Shown: positions 43,451 to 52,593 of the stretch, in pieces
How the letters are laid out: every line of letters starts with the position of its first letter
Numbering within the stretch: the first letter of the stretch is position 1
From: Clostridiales bacterium Firm_13
GTDB taxonomy: Bacteria; Bacillota; Clostridia; Saccharofermentanales; Saccharofermentanaceae
DNA: 64,000 nucleotides
Direction of reading: 5' to 3'
Assembly: GCA_001603035.1 (NCBI GenBank)
Contig: LVAS01000059.1
Coordinates: 62,001 to 126,000 of the forward strand
Notes under the pieces: model-generated
What the model was told of the DNA's origin: nothing
What the model saw: only the letters and a program-made list of their open reading frames with translations
Databases searched by the model: none
Translations under genes and position numbers: made by a program

Positions 43451-45072
43451 TGTTCGACCTTCTCACCTTCGGAAATTGTGTTCGGGTTCGTAATAATGAT
43501 CGTACTTTGATCGGGAACGGAAAACCCTTCAACCGGCTGAATGATCGCGTACTCACGGTCATGATCCACGACCGAAACGGTCATCTTTCTGGCATATCCG
43601 GAAGAATTGTACATGATCTCGGCATACCCTTTGGTATAGTCAGCATTGAGAAGTGCCGCCGCGGGGACGCGAAGTCCGGGGGTCTCCTTCCGGATTATCT
43701 CCATGCTGACCGTGCGCAGGTCAAGGAGACGCTCGACTTGACTTGTCGTACGAAGTACAAGAAAAACGCCGTCCGAAGTCTGGATTGATCTTTGGACAGT
43801 GAGGTCATCCAGCTTGATCCCCTCGGAAGGGATTCGAACCGCTACGGTAGAATTCGTCGGAAAGTCCGTGACAGAACAACCGGCAACGACGGTGACAAGG
43901 AACTGCTCGGCATTCTGACAGATACGAAGAGCCTTCTCCCCCGCTTTGATGGAAAGGTCGCTTGATAGCGTTCCCTTCGACTGCTGGACGTAGGATTTAT
44001 ACTGGTCCGGCGTCATATCCGTGATGGATGTCGGCGTAAGGGTGTCTTCAAGCCCGTCCAATTTGTAAGAAATTATTCCGGGAAGTTCCGCCTGAAAAGA
44101 TACCGCTCCGGTACTAAGCTGATTCTCGAGATTCGTCTTCTGCGCGATCATCGTCGTCAATTGCTCATCCTGAAAATCCACGGACTGGAGCGCCGAGTCG
44201 CGCGTATCCATCAATACTTGAATCGAAGAAGAATACGAAACGAGATTCGCGAGATTTCCGGTCACGCTATCGGAACGAACCATGTTGATTATCGGAAGAA
44301 TATTGTTGTCGGCTTCCTGATAGAGCGTCGCGGCTCCGGTCCCCCGCCCTTGCTTAAGAAGCTCGCGCTGCCGGTCGACAATTTGTCCCTGCATATCCGA
44401 CATATCCGCCGTTATGGATTTCAGATTGTCCGGAATCACCATCGCGATCTTCTGGTCTTTGGCGACGCGACTCCCCTCGAGTGCCGATGCGACGATCGTG
44501 CCGTCCGAGGTCGACGCAAATGTCTTCTCGTCCCGAACGATTAGGGCAGTCACTCCGATCGTATGCTCAATCGATCCGGTGGTAATAAAAGAGCAGTTGG
44601 GCTTGGCCGCCACATAATCCGTCACAAAAAGCACGGCCGCCGCCGCAACGATCATGATAAGAAGGACGACCACCCACAACAAGAGAGCCTTGTAGAGTTT
44701 GCGCTTGCGATCGACCGCGCGCATGTGTTCGATATGTTGAATTCTCGCCGATTCCGAGGAGATCGGCTCCTTCGGATTACCGGGAGAGAACTTGCGATCT
44801 TTGGAAGTTGTTCCGGCATTCGGTCTTTGGCGCTTGTTGCCGGACGGCTCGACTTGCGCCGGGCGGGCGGAACGGCGCGTGTGATTCTTCGATTTATTAG
44901 GATCGACATTGCCGAGTGCGGTGCGATTCTTTACGGGAGGAAGAGGAGCCTCGGGGGAAGATCCGGCACGCTGCGAAGCCGGCCGGTTCGACGAACGTTG
45001 CCGATCAGAAGGGGCCGTCCGGTTGGCGCCCTTCGGGGGAGAACTCCTCCTTCTGTCCTTTTCTCTGCTCAT
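43447..45072 (-). CDS. HlyD-like membrane-fusion/adaptor protein
   Basis: 541 residues. About 120 basic, Arg/Ser/Pro-rich residues precede one membrane helix (LYKALLLWVVVLLIMIVAAAAVLFV), then an external domain with a lipoyl-like half (SFITTGSIEHTIGVTALIVRDEKTF), a helical hairpin and a second half ending VVDHDREYAIIQPV. The order is that of HlyD-type adaptors, but no ABC, RND or MFS pump gene is beside it. It is embedded with 4-nt overlaps between the PLP lyase and yggS, so it belongs to the division/PLP neighbourhood; its partner is unknown. Confidence 0.78.
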   Translation of the reverse strand: MSREKDRRRSSPPKGANRTAPSDRQRSSNRPASQRAGSSPEAPLPPVKNRTALGNVDPNKSKNHTRRSARPAQVEPSGNKRQRPNAGTTSKDRKFSPGNPKEPISSESARIQHIEHMRAVDRKRKLYKALLLWVVVLLIMIVAAAAVLFVTDYVAAKPNCSFITTGSIEHTIGVTALIVRDEKTFASTSDGTIVASALEGSRVAKDQKIAMVIPDNLKSITADMSDMQGQIVDRQRELLKQGRGTGAATLYQEADNNILPIINMVRSDSVTGNLANLVSYSSSIQVLMDTRDSALQSVDFQDEQLTTMIAQKTNLENQLSTGAVSFQAELPGIISYKLDGLEDTLTPTSITDMTPDQYKSYVQQSKGTLSSDLSIKAGEKALRICQNAEQFLVTVVAGCSVTDFPTNSTVAVRIPSEGIKLDDLTVQRSIQTSDGVFLVLRTTSQVERLLDLRTVSMEIIRKETPGLRVPAAALLNADYTKGYAEIMYNSSGYARKMTVSVVDHDREYAIIQPVEGFSVPDQSTIIITNPNTISEGEKVEQ

Positions 45073-46343
45073 AATCGCGCGACTCCCATCTTTTCGACAG
45101 CTTGCATTGTCGCCAGTTTGACCTGCTCATACACAAGACCGCCTTGCATATAGGCGATGAAAGGCGGCTTGATCGGTCCGTCCGCCGACAATTCGACCGA
45201 CGCCCCCTGAATAAAGGTTCCCGCAGCCATGACGACCTCGGAATCATATCCGGGCATATCCCACGGTTCCGGAGAAACGAAAGAATCGACCGGCGATGAC
45301 GCTTGAATCATTTGACAAAACGAGACGACCTGCTCGGGACTCGTAAACGTAAGGCTCTGAACGATATCGCCGCGTACGGCTAAGGGATCCGGAGCGGTGA
45401 CATACCCCGCGCGCGAAAAGAGCGCGGCCGCGAACACGGCGCCCTTAAGACATTCCGCCGTAATGTGCGGCGCCAGAAAAAGGCCCTGCGCAATCGTTCG
45501 GGAAAAACCGAGCGAAGGACCTACGTGACCGGCAAGACCGGGAGCGGTGCCTCGAGACGCCGCCTTTTCGACCAGATCGCGACGACCCGCAATATACCCG
45601 CCCGACGGACAAATGCCGGCTCCGGGATTCTTGATCAGGGACCCGGCGCAGAGATCCGCACCGAGAGCGCAAGGCTCCTCTTCCTCTGTGAATTCGCCGT
45701 AGCAATTGTCGACAAAGAGAACCGTCGAAGGATTCTTCTCGCGGACGGCACGGAATATCGCAACCAGATCCTGACGCAGTAAAGCGCGTCGACCGGAATA
45801 CCCTTGCGACTTCTGAATATAAATCATCTTGGTCTTATCCGTGACGGCGGACGTAATCGCGGGAATGTCCGGGGAACCGTCTTCGAGCAAAGAAACGGCG
45901 CGGTATCGAACGCCGAAATCATAGAGCGATCCTGCATCCGACGGGTATTCGGGACCGCCGATCGCGGATAGAAGCGAATCATACGGCGTACCCGTTACGG
46001 ATAAAAGTTCGTCTCCGGGGCGCAAAATTCCGTAAAGACACATCGCGATCGCTTGCGTGCCGGCGCTGATCTGTATTCGGACAAGCGCCGATTCCGCTCC
46101 GAAGACTTCCGCGTACATCGCTTCGATCTTTTCTCTTCCGATGTCATCGTATCCGTAGCCTGTCTGTTGCGTGAAATGGGAGTCTGAAATCCGCGCATTC
46201 CGGAAAGCGCGAAGAACCCGGAGTTGGTTGAACTCACGGATTCGCTCGATTCTTTGTACCGCGGGCCGGGCTTCCTCATAGGCTTCTTCCCCCATGCGCC
46301 ACACCGCATCGGAGATACCGTATTCCAAATAGGGATTCGTCAT
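45069..46343 (-). CDS. Methionine gamma-lyase-family (aluminium-resistance-type) PLP enzyme
   Basis: 424 residues of fold-type I. The substrate/cofactor blocks are QISAGTQAIAMCLYG, and the likely Schiff-base lysine lies in LCAGSLIKNPGAGI, after VLFVDNCYGEF (the PLP-ring aspartate). This is the group first named for aluminium resistance and now called methionine gamma-lyase family; the reaction is not proven. It overlaps the ACT protein by 1 nt and the HlyD gene by 4. Confidence 0.9.
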   Translation of the reverse strand: MTNPYLEYGISDAVWRMGEEAYEEARPAVQRIERIREFNQLRVLRAFRNARISDSHFTQQTGYGYDDIGREKIEAMYAEVFGAESALVRIQISAGTQAIAMCLYGILRPGDELLSVTGTPYDSLLSAIGGPEYPSDAGSLYDFGVRYRAVSLLEDGSPDIPAITSAVTDKTKMIYIQKSQGYSGRRALLRQDLVAIFRAVREKNPSTVLFVDNCYGEFTEEEEPCALGADLCAGSLIKNPGAGICPSGGYIAGRRDLVEKAASRGTAPGLAGHVGPSLGFSRTIAQGLFLAPHITAECLKGAVFAAALFSRAGYVTAPDPLAVRGDIVQSLTFTSPEQVVSFCQMIQASSPVDSFVSPEPWDMPGYDSEVVMAAGTFIQGASVELSADGPIKPPFIAYMQGGLVYEQVKLATMQAVEKMGVARL

Positions 46344-46774
46344 CAGATACCGTAAACCTCCTCGGAGGAAAGAACACGAATACCGGCTTCCGCTAATTTA
46401 CGGAGCGCCAGATTGGGATCCTGAACCCGGATGACGACAACCGCATCGTCCGAGGTACGACCGACGTACGCATATAGGTATTCCAGAGAGAGAGAGCCTT
46501 CGGAAAGAATGGATAACGCGTGATCGAGTGTTCCCGGCTTATCCGCGATGGCAAGGGCAATAACGGGAGTACTGCTTACGGTAAATCCCGCCCCCGTCAA
46601 AACCTCCACCGCCTGATCCGGTTTGTCAAGAATCATACGAAGGATACCGTATTCCGTAGTATCCGCAATATAAAGCGCACGAATATCGATGTCATTGGCG
46701 CCAAGTGTCCGCGTTACCTCGGCAAGACGGCCGGATTGGTTCTCCAAAAAGACATTAATCTGTTTAACAAGCAT
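46343..46774 (-). CDS. Tandem ACT-domain amino-acid-binding protein
   Basis: 143 residues made only of two ACT domains, the first at about 1-66 (VFLENQSGRLAEVTRTLGANDIDI) and the second at about 70-140 (LAIADKPGTLDHALSILSEG). Such proteins bind amino acids and regulate partners, and they recur beside indolepyruvate oxidoreductase and phenylacetate-CoA ligase genes. That context suggests sensing of an aromatic or branched amino acid. GGGAGG precedes the ATG. Confidence 0.87.
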   Translation of the reverse strand: MLVKQINVFLENQSGRLAEVTRTLGANDIDIRALYIADTTEYGILRMILDKPDQAVEVLTGAGFTVSSTPVIALAIADKPGTLDHALSILSEGSLSLEYLYAYVGRTSDDAVVVIRVQDPNLALRKLAEAGIRVLSSEEVYGI

Positions 46775-46832
46775 ACACGAGACCTCCCTCTCACGATATG
46801 GGAAAACTCCCTTTGTCTTGATTATACAGGAA

Positions 46833-47435
46833 TTATTGAACGAGATCGCGTCCGAAATGAAATGCTTTCAGATTAACGGGAATCAACTTCGCTTTCTTCT
46901 CGAAAACTTCCGTGACGGCAGACTCCCATATATCGATCGGAATGTCGGTAAAACGAGACAACGCTCCCAGCATCACGAGGTTAACGGCACGCGGACTTCC
47001 CGCGCGAAGTGCGGCGTCAAGCGCGTCGATCTCAAACACTTTGGAATCGCCCGTCACAGCATTCTGAAGCGAAGCGGCGATTTCTTCGGGGTATTTTGCC
47101 CTCCCCATCAGAACCGGAAGAGGCTTGATCTGATGGCGGCTGATAATCATTCGTCCGCCTGCTTTCAGAAGAGGCGCCCAGCGAATCGACTCAAGTTGTT
47201 CGAAAGAGAGGCAGAAATCCGCCGTTCCCGGTTCGACGATCGGCGAATAGACCTTCTCACCGATACGAACATACGTGATAACCGAGCCACCGCGTTGACT
47301 CATGCCGTGCACCTCGGAAACCTTGACGTCAAGACCCAGTTTCAACGCAACAATGCCGAGAAGTTTGCCGGCGACGAGTGTCCCCTGCCCTCCGACTCCG
47401 GCAAGAACAATATTCCATTCACGCTTCGCCGTCAT
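46833..47435 (-). CDS. iorB: Indolepyruvate ferredoxin oxidoreductase, beta subunit
   Basis: 200 residues starting at MTAKREWNIVLAGVGGQG, which overlaps the iorA stop by 4 nt (ATGA) and follows GGGAGG; the track's 26 extra codons are dropped. The gamma-domain motif NIVLAGVGGQGTL is that of 2-oxoacid:acceptor oxidoreductases. With IorA it oxidatively decarboxylates aryl pyruvates from Trp, Phe or Tyr to aryl-acetyl-CoA, reducing ferredoxin. Confidence 0.93.
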   Translation of the reverse strand: MTAKREWNIVLAGVGGQGTLVAGKLLGIVALKLGLDVKVSEVHGMSQRGGSVITYVRIGEKVYSPIVEPGTADFCLSFEQLESIRWAPLLKAGGRMIISRHQIKPLPVLMGRAKYPEEIAASLQNAVTGDSKVFEIDALDAALRAGSPRAVNLVMLGALSRFTDIPIDIWESAVTEVFEKKAKLIPVNLKAFHFGRDLVQ

Positions 47436-49207
47436 GATTCGCGACCTCCCTTGGTTAATGCGCCGAAGCGGCATAGATTGCGACATAATCCGCAGGAATT
47501 GCAGGTATCCCAATCGATAACAGGCTTCTTGTCAGAGCCTTCCGTCAGCGCGGGACACATCATGCGAATACAAGCGCCGCACGCGGTGCACGAATCGTAA
47601 TTCACGGTCGTACGATCTTCCTTCTTGCCTTTACCGGTCGGAATCAGTGCGCACGGGCGTCTTGTGATAACGACCGAAACGCCGGGTTTGTCCAGTTCTT
47701 CCCGTAAGACCTTCTGGCAAAGCGCCGTGTCGACGGGATCGACGACTCGAATCGACTCGACACCCAATGCGCGGCAAAGATCCTCCAAAGAAATGGCGGG
47801 CGCGGGATTTAACCGAATATTCATACCGGTCGAAGGATTCTGCTGGTGTCCCGTCATCCCCGTGATGGAGTTGTCGAGAATAATGACCGTTATATTGCTC
47901 TGGTTGTATACGGCATTGATTACGTTGGTAATGCCGGAGTGGAGAAACGTCGAATCTCCGATGACGCTGACTGTCTTCTTGGAGTCTTCCCCGTCGGTTG
48001 CCTTGTCAAAGCCGTGCGCCATACCGATTGAGGCGCCCATGCAAACACAGGCATCCATCGCCGATGTAGGGGGCAGCGCTCCCAACGTATAACAACCGAT
48101 ATCGCCCGTCACCTGAACTTTCATTCTCGAGAGCGCCAGAAACAATCCCTTATGCGGGCAGCCGGCGCACATCACCGGAGGACGGCCCGGCGGAACCGGC
48201 AAATCCTTCGAATCGATCCCGCGTGCCGGGTCGGTATTGGACGTAAGAGCGTGCGCGATCATCCGGATCGAGTATTCGCCTTGTAACGTAAAAAGCTCTT
48301 TGCCTTCGCAAGGAATACCGAGGGCTCGGATCTCCGTCTCAAGGAATGGGTCAAGCTCTTCGACGATGACCAAACGATCCACTTCGGAAGCGAATGACCG
48401 GATCAGATCGACGGGTAACGGCCAGATTAATCCGAGTTTCAGAATGTTCGCTTCCGGGAGCGCCTCACTGACATACTGGAATGAAGCGCCGGACGTGATA
48501 ACACCCAGAGAAGAACCGGATCGGCGTATCACTTGGTGCGCGCCGACAGCTTCGGGATCAGAAGAAGCGTCGGCCGAAAGCTTGCGGATTCGCTCTTCGA
48601 CGACGACGTGACGTTTGATCGCCATCCCGGGCATCATGACATACTTATCAACGTCTTTCGTATAAGGGCGAACTTGCATTTCCCGAGGTTCTCCGAGTTC
48701 AACGACAGATCGCGAGTGGGAAACGCGCGTATGAAGCCGGAGCATAACCGGCGTATCGTATTTTTCGGAGAGGTCAAAAGCACGAAGAAGATAGTCCTTA
48801 CATTCCGAACTGTCGGACGGTTCGAACATCGGAACTTTGGCGGCGCGCGCATAATTGCGGCTGTCCTGTTCATTCTGAGAACTGTGCATCCCGGGGTCGT
48901 CCGCGACGACAAAGACAAGCCCGCCGTTGACGCCGGTATAGGAGGCTGTAAACAAAGGATCCGCCGCGACATTCGCGCCGACATGCTTCATGCAGGTCAT
49001 CGCACGGGCGCCGCGAATCGACGCGCCGATAGCGACCTCGGCGCCGACCTTCTCGTTCGTCGCCCATTCGCAATAGATTCGATCGTACTGCGCCACAGCT
49101 TCCGTGATCTCCGTGCTCGGTGTGCCGGGATAGGAAGACACGACCTTGACACCTGCCTCGTAAGCTCCTCTGGCGACGGCTTCATTGCCCAAAAGTATTT
49201 GCTTCAA
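47432..49207 (-). CDS. iorA: Indolepyruvate ferredoxin oxidoreductase, alpha subunit
   Basis: 591 residues. The N-terminal half includes SSYPGTPSTEI, the middle part holds the thiamine-diphosphate block GDIGCYTLG...GDSTFLHSGITNV (metal-binding Asp-Ser-x-x), and the last 70 residues carry two ferredoxin-type clusters (CTACGACIRMMCP, CNSCGLCRNLCR). The start is TTG with AAGGTGGG upstream. It works with IorB in amino acid fermentation, donating electrons to ferredoxin. Confidence 0.95.
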   Translation of the reverse strand: MKQILLGNEAVARGAYEAGVKVVSSYPGTPSTEITEAVAQYDRIYCEWATNEKVGAEVAIGASIRGARAMTCMKHVGANVAADPLFTASYTGVNGGLVFVVADDPGMHSSQNEQDSRNYARAAKVPMFEPSDSSECKDYLLRAFDLSEKYDTPVMLRLHTRVSHSRSVVELGEPREMQVRPYTKDVDKYVMMPGMAIKRHVVVEERIRKLSADASSDPEAVGAHQVIRRSGSSLGVITSGASFQYVSEALPEANILKLGLIWPLPVDLIRSFASEVDRLVIVEELDPFLETEIRALGIPCEGKELFTLQGEYSIRMIAHALTSNTDPARGIDSKDLPVPPGRPPVMCAGCPHKGLFLALSRMKVQVTGDIGCYTLGALPPTSAMDACVCMGASIGMAHGFDKATDGEDSKKTVSVIGDSTFLHSGITNVINAVYNQSNITVIILDNSITGMTGHQQNPSTGMNIRLNPAPAISLEDLCRALGVESIRVVDPVDTALCQKVLREELDKPGVSVVITRRPCALIPTGKGKKEDRTTVNYDSCTACGACIRMMCPALTEGSDKKPVIDWDTCNSCGLCRNLCRFGALTKGGRES

Positions 49208-49279
49208 CGGAAAATCCCACCTTCACTTGTTTCTTAACTGTCAATCAGTATACCACAGCCGGCCGGCCGCGTTTACGTA

Positions 49280-50581
49280 TCAGAAGGCTTTGGATCGCTT
49301 GTCAATGACGCGGTGTGATTTACCGGCGGTTCGCTCGATTGTCTTGGGGTTAAGAAGCGTAACCTTGACATCGATTTGGAGAACGGTCTTGATCTTATGG
49401 CGGATCTCTCCCGAGAGTCTCTCGAGATTGGAATAACTCTCCAGCATGCTCCCGTCCATAAGTTCAACCTGCACTTCCATCTTATCCATGAATTTCTCGG
49501 TCGTCACGATCAGCTGATATTGCTGACCGATGCCGTCGACTCCCATGAGCACGGCTTCCACCTGCGACGGGAAGACATTCACGCCTCGAATGACCATCAT
49601 ATCGTCGGACCGGCCCTTTACAAGATCCATACGGGCAAGCGTTCGACCGCAGGCGCAAGGCTCATAGGTCAATCTGGTAATGTCCTTTGTCCGGTATCGA
49701 AGCATCGGGATCCCTTCCTTTGTCAGCGTCGTGAAAACAATCTCACCTTCGCTGCCTTCGGGGAGAACCTCTCCTGTTACGGGATCAATGATTTCCGCGA
49801 TGAACATGTCTTCATTTATATGCATGCCGCTGTGTTCCAGGCATTCGAACGAGACGCCCGGGCCGCAAAGTTCGGTCAAGCCGTAATTCTGCGTGTCGAT
49901 AATTCCGAGACGCTGCTCGATTTGCTCGCGCATCTCCGGAGTATGACCTTCTCCGCCGAACATGCCGACGCGAAGGTCAAGGTCCTCTTTTCTTATGCCG
50001 AGATCCTGCATAACTTCCGTCAGATGTAAGACGTAGGACGGGGTTGCGATAAGTACTGTCGTATGAAGATCCCGCATCAGCATGAGTTGCCGCTCCGAAT
50101 TGCCGGATGACACCGGAATCACGGAGGCTCCGACACGCTCAAGACCATAGTGAAGTCCGAATCCGCCCGTAAAAAGGCCGTACCCGAATGCAATTTGCGC
50201 CGTGTCTTCCGCCGTTACTCCGGCGGCAGTCGCCATACGCGCGCACATCTCGGTCCAATTCTCCATATCGCCGCGCGTATATCCGACCATAATCGGCTTA
50301 CCTGTCGTTCCGGAAGAACCGTGATAACGTACGATTTTGTTATTCGGGACGGCAAAAAGACCGGTCGGATAATGATCGCGAAGATCTGTCTTCATCGTGA
50401 ACGGGATCTTGCTTAGATCCTTCAGCGTGCGGATGTCGGACGGCTTAACGCCGACCGAATCCAGTTGCCGGGTATAAAAGGGGACGTGCTCGTAGGCGTA
50501 CGCGACCTGCCATTTGAGGCGGGAGAGCTGAATCTCCTCCAATTCCTTTCGTGACTTCGTCTCGTTTTCGTTCCAAAACAT
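49280..50581 (-). CDS. paaK: Phenylacetate-CoA ligase
   Basis: 433 residues of the adenylate-forming family. The phosphate loop reads YHGSSGTTGKP, followed by the PaaK-specific block around NYGLTELCGPG, the hinge RSDDMMVIRGVNVFPSQVE and the C-terminal Lys region. It activates phenylacetate or a related aryl acid with CoA and ATP; next to iorAB it may run in reverse to make ATP from aryl-acetyl-CoA. The symbol reflects the family; the true substrate is inferred. Confidence 0.88.
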   Translation of the reverse strand: MFWNENETKSRKELEEIQLSRLKWQVAYAYEHVPFYTRQLDSVGVKPSDIRTLKDLSKIPFTMKTDLRDHYPTGLFAVPNNKIVRYHGSSGTTGKPIMVGYTRGDMENWTEMCARMATAAGVTAEDTAQIAFGYGLFTGGFGLHYGLERVGASVIPVSSGNSERQLMLMRDLHTTVLIATPSYVLHLTEVMQDLGIRKEDLDLRVGMFGGEGHTPEMREQIEQRLGIIDTQNYGLTELCGPGVSFECLEHSGMHINEDMFIAEIIDPVTGEVLPEGSEGEIVFTTLTKEGIPMLRYRTKDITRLTYEPCACGRTLARMDLVKGRSDDMMVIRGVNVFPSQVEAVLMGVDGIGQQYQLIVTTEKFMDKMEVQVELMDGSMLESYSNLERLSGEIRHKIKTVLQIDVKVTLLNPKTIERTAGKSHRVIDKRSKAF

Positions 50582-50599
50582 GTCCCCAAATCCCCCTTC

Positions 50600-52216
50600 T
50601 CAGACGACCTCGTCCGCACCTAAGTACTTATCCTGATTTGCCTTAACCGCAATATTGTAACCCTCGAACGCATGATCGACAACGTCCTTCTTGAGTTTGG
50701 GCGAGATGAGCGAAACCACGGGAACCAGTATCAGTCCGAAGATCATCGCAAAAGCGCCCGCGTTAATCGGAGACGCGAGGTTGATATATGGATTGGTCGG
50801 GAATTTGAAAGAATGTCCGAAAATATCGCCGTTCGCCAAGATCAAGTGCGTGACGGTAATGCCGACACCGCTGATAAAATTGGCCCAGACCGCGGCCTTC
50901 GTGACCTTCTTCCAGAAAAGGCCGTAGAGGAACGGAGCGAGGAAGGATCCGGCGAGCGCGCCCCAAGAAATCGACATCAGTTTGGTGATGTAGAGATTCT
51001 GGGTACGGTAGGAATAAATCGCGAGGACCATCGAGGTTAAGATGAAGAATGCGAGGAAAATGCGAATCCAAAGAACCTTCTTCTTTTCCGGCATCTCTTT
51101 AACGATATTCCCGTTTACAAAATCAAGAGTCAGCGTCGAACTCGACGTAAGAACGAGAGACGAAAGCGTCGACATCGACGCGGAAAGGACAAGGACAATA
51201 ACGACTGCGATCAAAACCGCAGGGACGGCCTTCTGCAACATGTTGGGAACAATCTGGTCGAAAAGGAGCTTGCCGGTAGAGCCGGTGATCTCGTCCGCCG
51301 AGACAAAGAGGCGCCCGAAGCTTCCGATAAAGTAGGAGCCGACCGAAATGACGATCGCGAAAAGCGTCGATATCACCGTTCCCGCACGAATCGCCTTCTC
51401 ATCTTTAATCGCATAGAACTTATGTACCATCTGCGGAAGACCCCAGGTACCGAGAGAAGTGAGGATAACAACGCCAAGAAGGTTCAAAGGTTCGGGGCCG
51501 AAGAACGAAATATACGCACCTTGCATTTCCGTATTCGGAGCGGAGAATTTGGAGAGGTCGGTCATTGCGGTCATCATACCGCCCGCCGAATGCACAATCG
51601 CGATAATGACGAGAATAACGCCGACAAGCATGACGATTCCTTGAAAGAAATCGTTGATCGCGGTCGACATATATCCGCCGAGAATGACATAAAGCGCCGT
51701 AAGAACACTCATTCCGATAATGCAATACTCAAAACCGTATTGTACTTTCTGAAGGCCGAATGCCGATGTAAAGAGATAGGACAGTCCGTTAAACACAGAA
51801 GCGGAATAAGGAATCATAAAGACGAATACGATGGCGCTTGCGGCAATCTTTAAACCCTTGCTGTCATATCGCTTGCCGAAAAATTCAGGCATTGTCGTCG
51901 CATCGATGTGTTTGGTCATAATGCGGGTTCTTCTGCCCATGACCTTCCAGACGAGAAGACTGCCGATAATCGCATTGCCGAGTCCGATCCAGACTGCCGA
52001 CATTCCGTAGGCCCATCCGAATTGACCGGCATAACCGATGAATACAACCGCAGAAAAATACGTCGTGCCGTAAGCAAAAGCGGTCAACCAGGGACCCATC
52101 GTCCGTCCGCCAAGGACAAAGGCACCGACCGACTTCGTATGCCGTCTGGCATAGATGCCGATTCCGATCGTTACGGCAAAAAAGACACAGAGAAACAGGA
52201 CATTCAGCCAAATCAT
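50600..52216 (-). CDS. Sodium:solute symporter family protein
   Basis: 538 residues with about 13 membrane helices. The start MIWLNVLFL has AAGGATGG at proper spacing; the 80 extra track codons run back through the tRNA-Leu gene and are wrong. The family core is FVLGGRTMGPWLTAFAYGTTYFSAVVFIGYAG and a later GTWGLPQMVHKFYA. It would co-import a solute with Na+. It is 18 nt upstream of the phenylacetate-CoA ligase, so it may carry an aromatic acid or amino acid; unproven. Confidence 0.88.
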   Translation of the reverse strand: MIWLNVLFLCVFFAVTIGIGIYARRHTKSVGAFVLGGRTMGPWLTAFAYGTTYFSAVVFIGYAGQFGWAYGMSAVWIGLGNAIIGSLLVWKVMGRRTRIMTKHIDATTMPEFFGKRYDSKGLKIAASAIVFVFMIPYSASVFNGLSYLFTSAFGLQKVQYGFEYCIIGMSVLTALYVILGGYMSTAINDFFQGIVMLVGVILVIIAIVHSAGGMMTAMTDLSKFSAPNTEMQGAYISFFGPEPLNLLGVVILTSLGTWGLPQMVHKFYAIKDEKAIRAGTVISTLFAIVISVGSYFIGSFGRLFVSADEITGSTGKLLFDQIVPNMLQKAVPAVLIAVVIVLVLSASMSTLSSLVLTSSSTLTLDFVNGNIVKEMPEKKKVLWIRIFLAFFILTSMVLAIYSYRTQNLYITKLMSISWGALAGSFLAPFLYGLFWKKVTKAAVWANFISGVGITVTHLILANGDIFGHSFKFPTNPYINLASPINAGAFAMIFGLILVPVVSLISPKLKKDVVDHAFEGYNIAVKANQDKYLGADEVV

Positions 52217-52288
52217 AACTACCATCCTTCTGCTCTCGATAGAAAAGAGCGCTACACGAAACATGCGAATCCAAATCGCAACACTTTT

Positions 52289-52316
52289 ATAATAGCAGAG
52301 CATAAAAAAGATGCAA
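52289..52316 (-). promoter_or_regulatory. Promoter of the symporter-paaK-ior operon
   Basis: Minus strand: TTGCAT (52311-52316), 16 nt, TATTAT (52289-52294), 73 nt before the symporter ATG. A small GCTCT/AGAGC hairpin lies in the leader at 52235-52252. Confidence 0.5.
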
Positions 52317-52357
52317 GAAATAAATGCCTGTTCTCGCCGCACTTTTAAGACATTTGC

Positions 52358-52401
52358 ACAAAAAAGAAGAACCCGGCACCTGTCGGTGACCGGGTTCTTC
52401 T
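52358..52401 (-). terminator. Terminator of tRNA-Leu
   Basis: Minus strand: AGAAGAACCCGG pairs with CCGGGTTCTTCT around a 13-nt loop, then TTTT; it begins five nt after the tRNA CCA. Confidence 0.85.
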
Positions 52402-52405
52402 GAAC

Positions 52406-52488
52406 TGGTGCGGATGATGGGAATCGAACCCATACGGTCTCCCACACGCCCCTCAAACGTGCGCGTCTGCCAGTTCCGCCACATCCGC
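52406..52488 (-). tRNA. tRNA-Leu (anticodon GAG)
   Basis: 83 nt with encoded CCA. The acceptor stem GCGGATG pairs with CATCCGC, the D-arm is GGCGGAACTGGCAGAC, the anticodon loop TTGAGGG, the long variable arm GTGGGAGACC is typical of class II tRNA-Leu, and GGTTCGATTCC forms the T-arm. Confidence 0.96.
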
Positions 52489-52533
52489 ATCAAGAAAAAA
52501 GAGGGAGCTGTCGGATCGCCAACAGCAAGAGTT

Positions 52534-52562
52534 ATTATACCCACGACCCTCTACTCTGTCAA
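52534..52562 (-). promoter_or_regulatory. Consensus promoter of tRNA-Leu
   Basis: Minus strand: TTGACA (52557-52562), 17 nt, TATAAT (52534-52539); a perfect sigma-70 promoter 45 nt before the tRNA. Confidence 0.85.
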
Positions 52563-52593
52563 CGGGGCGAAGGGCGCATTTGCGAAGAAATAA

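Noticed and set aside
52217-52456. 80-codon N-terminal extension of the symporter ORF
   Set aside because: It runs through the tRNA-Leu terminator and into the tRNA gene; a proper SD precedes the internal ATG at 52216.
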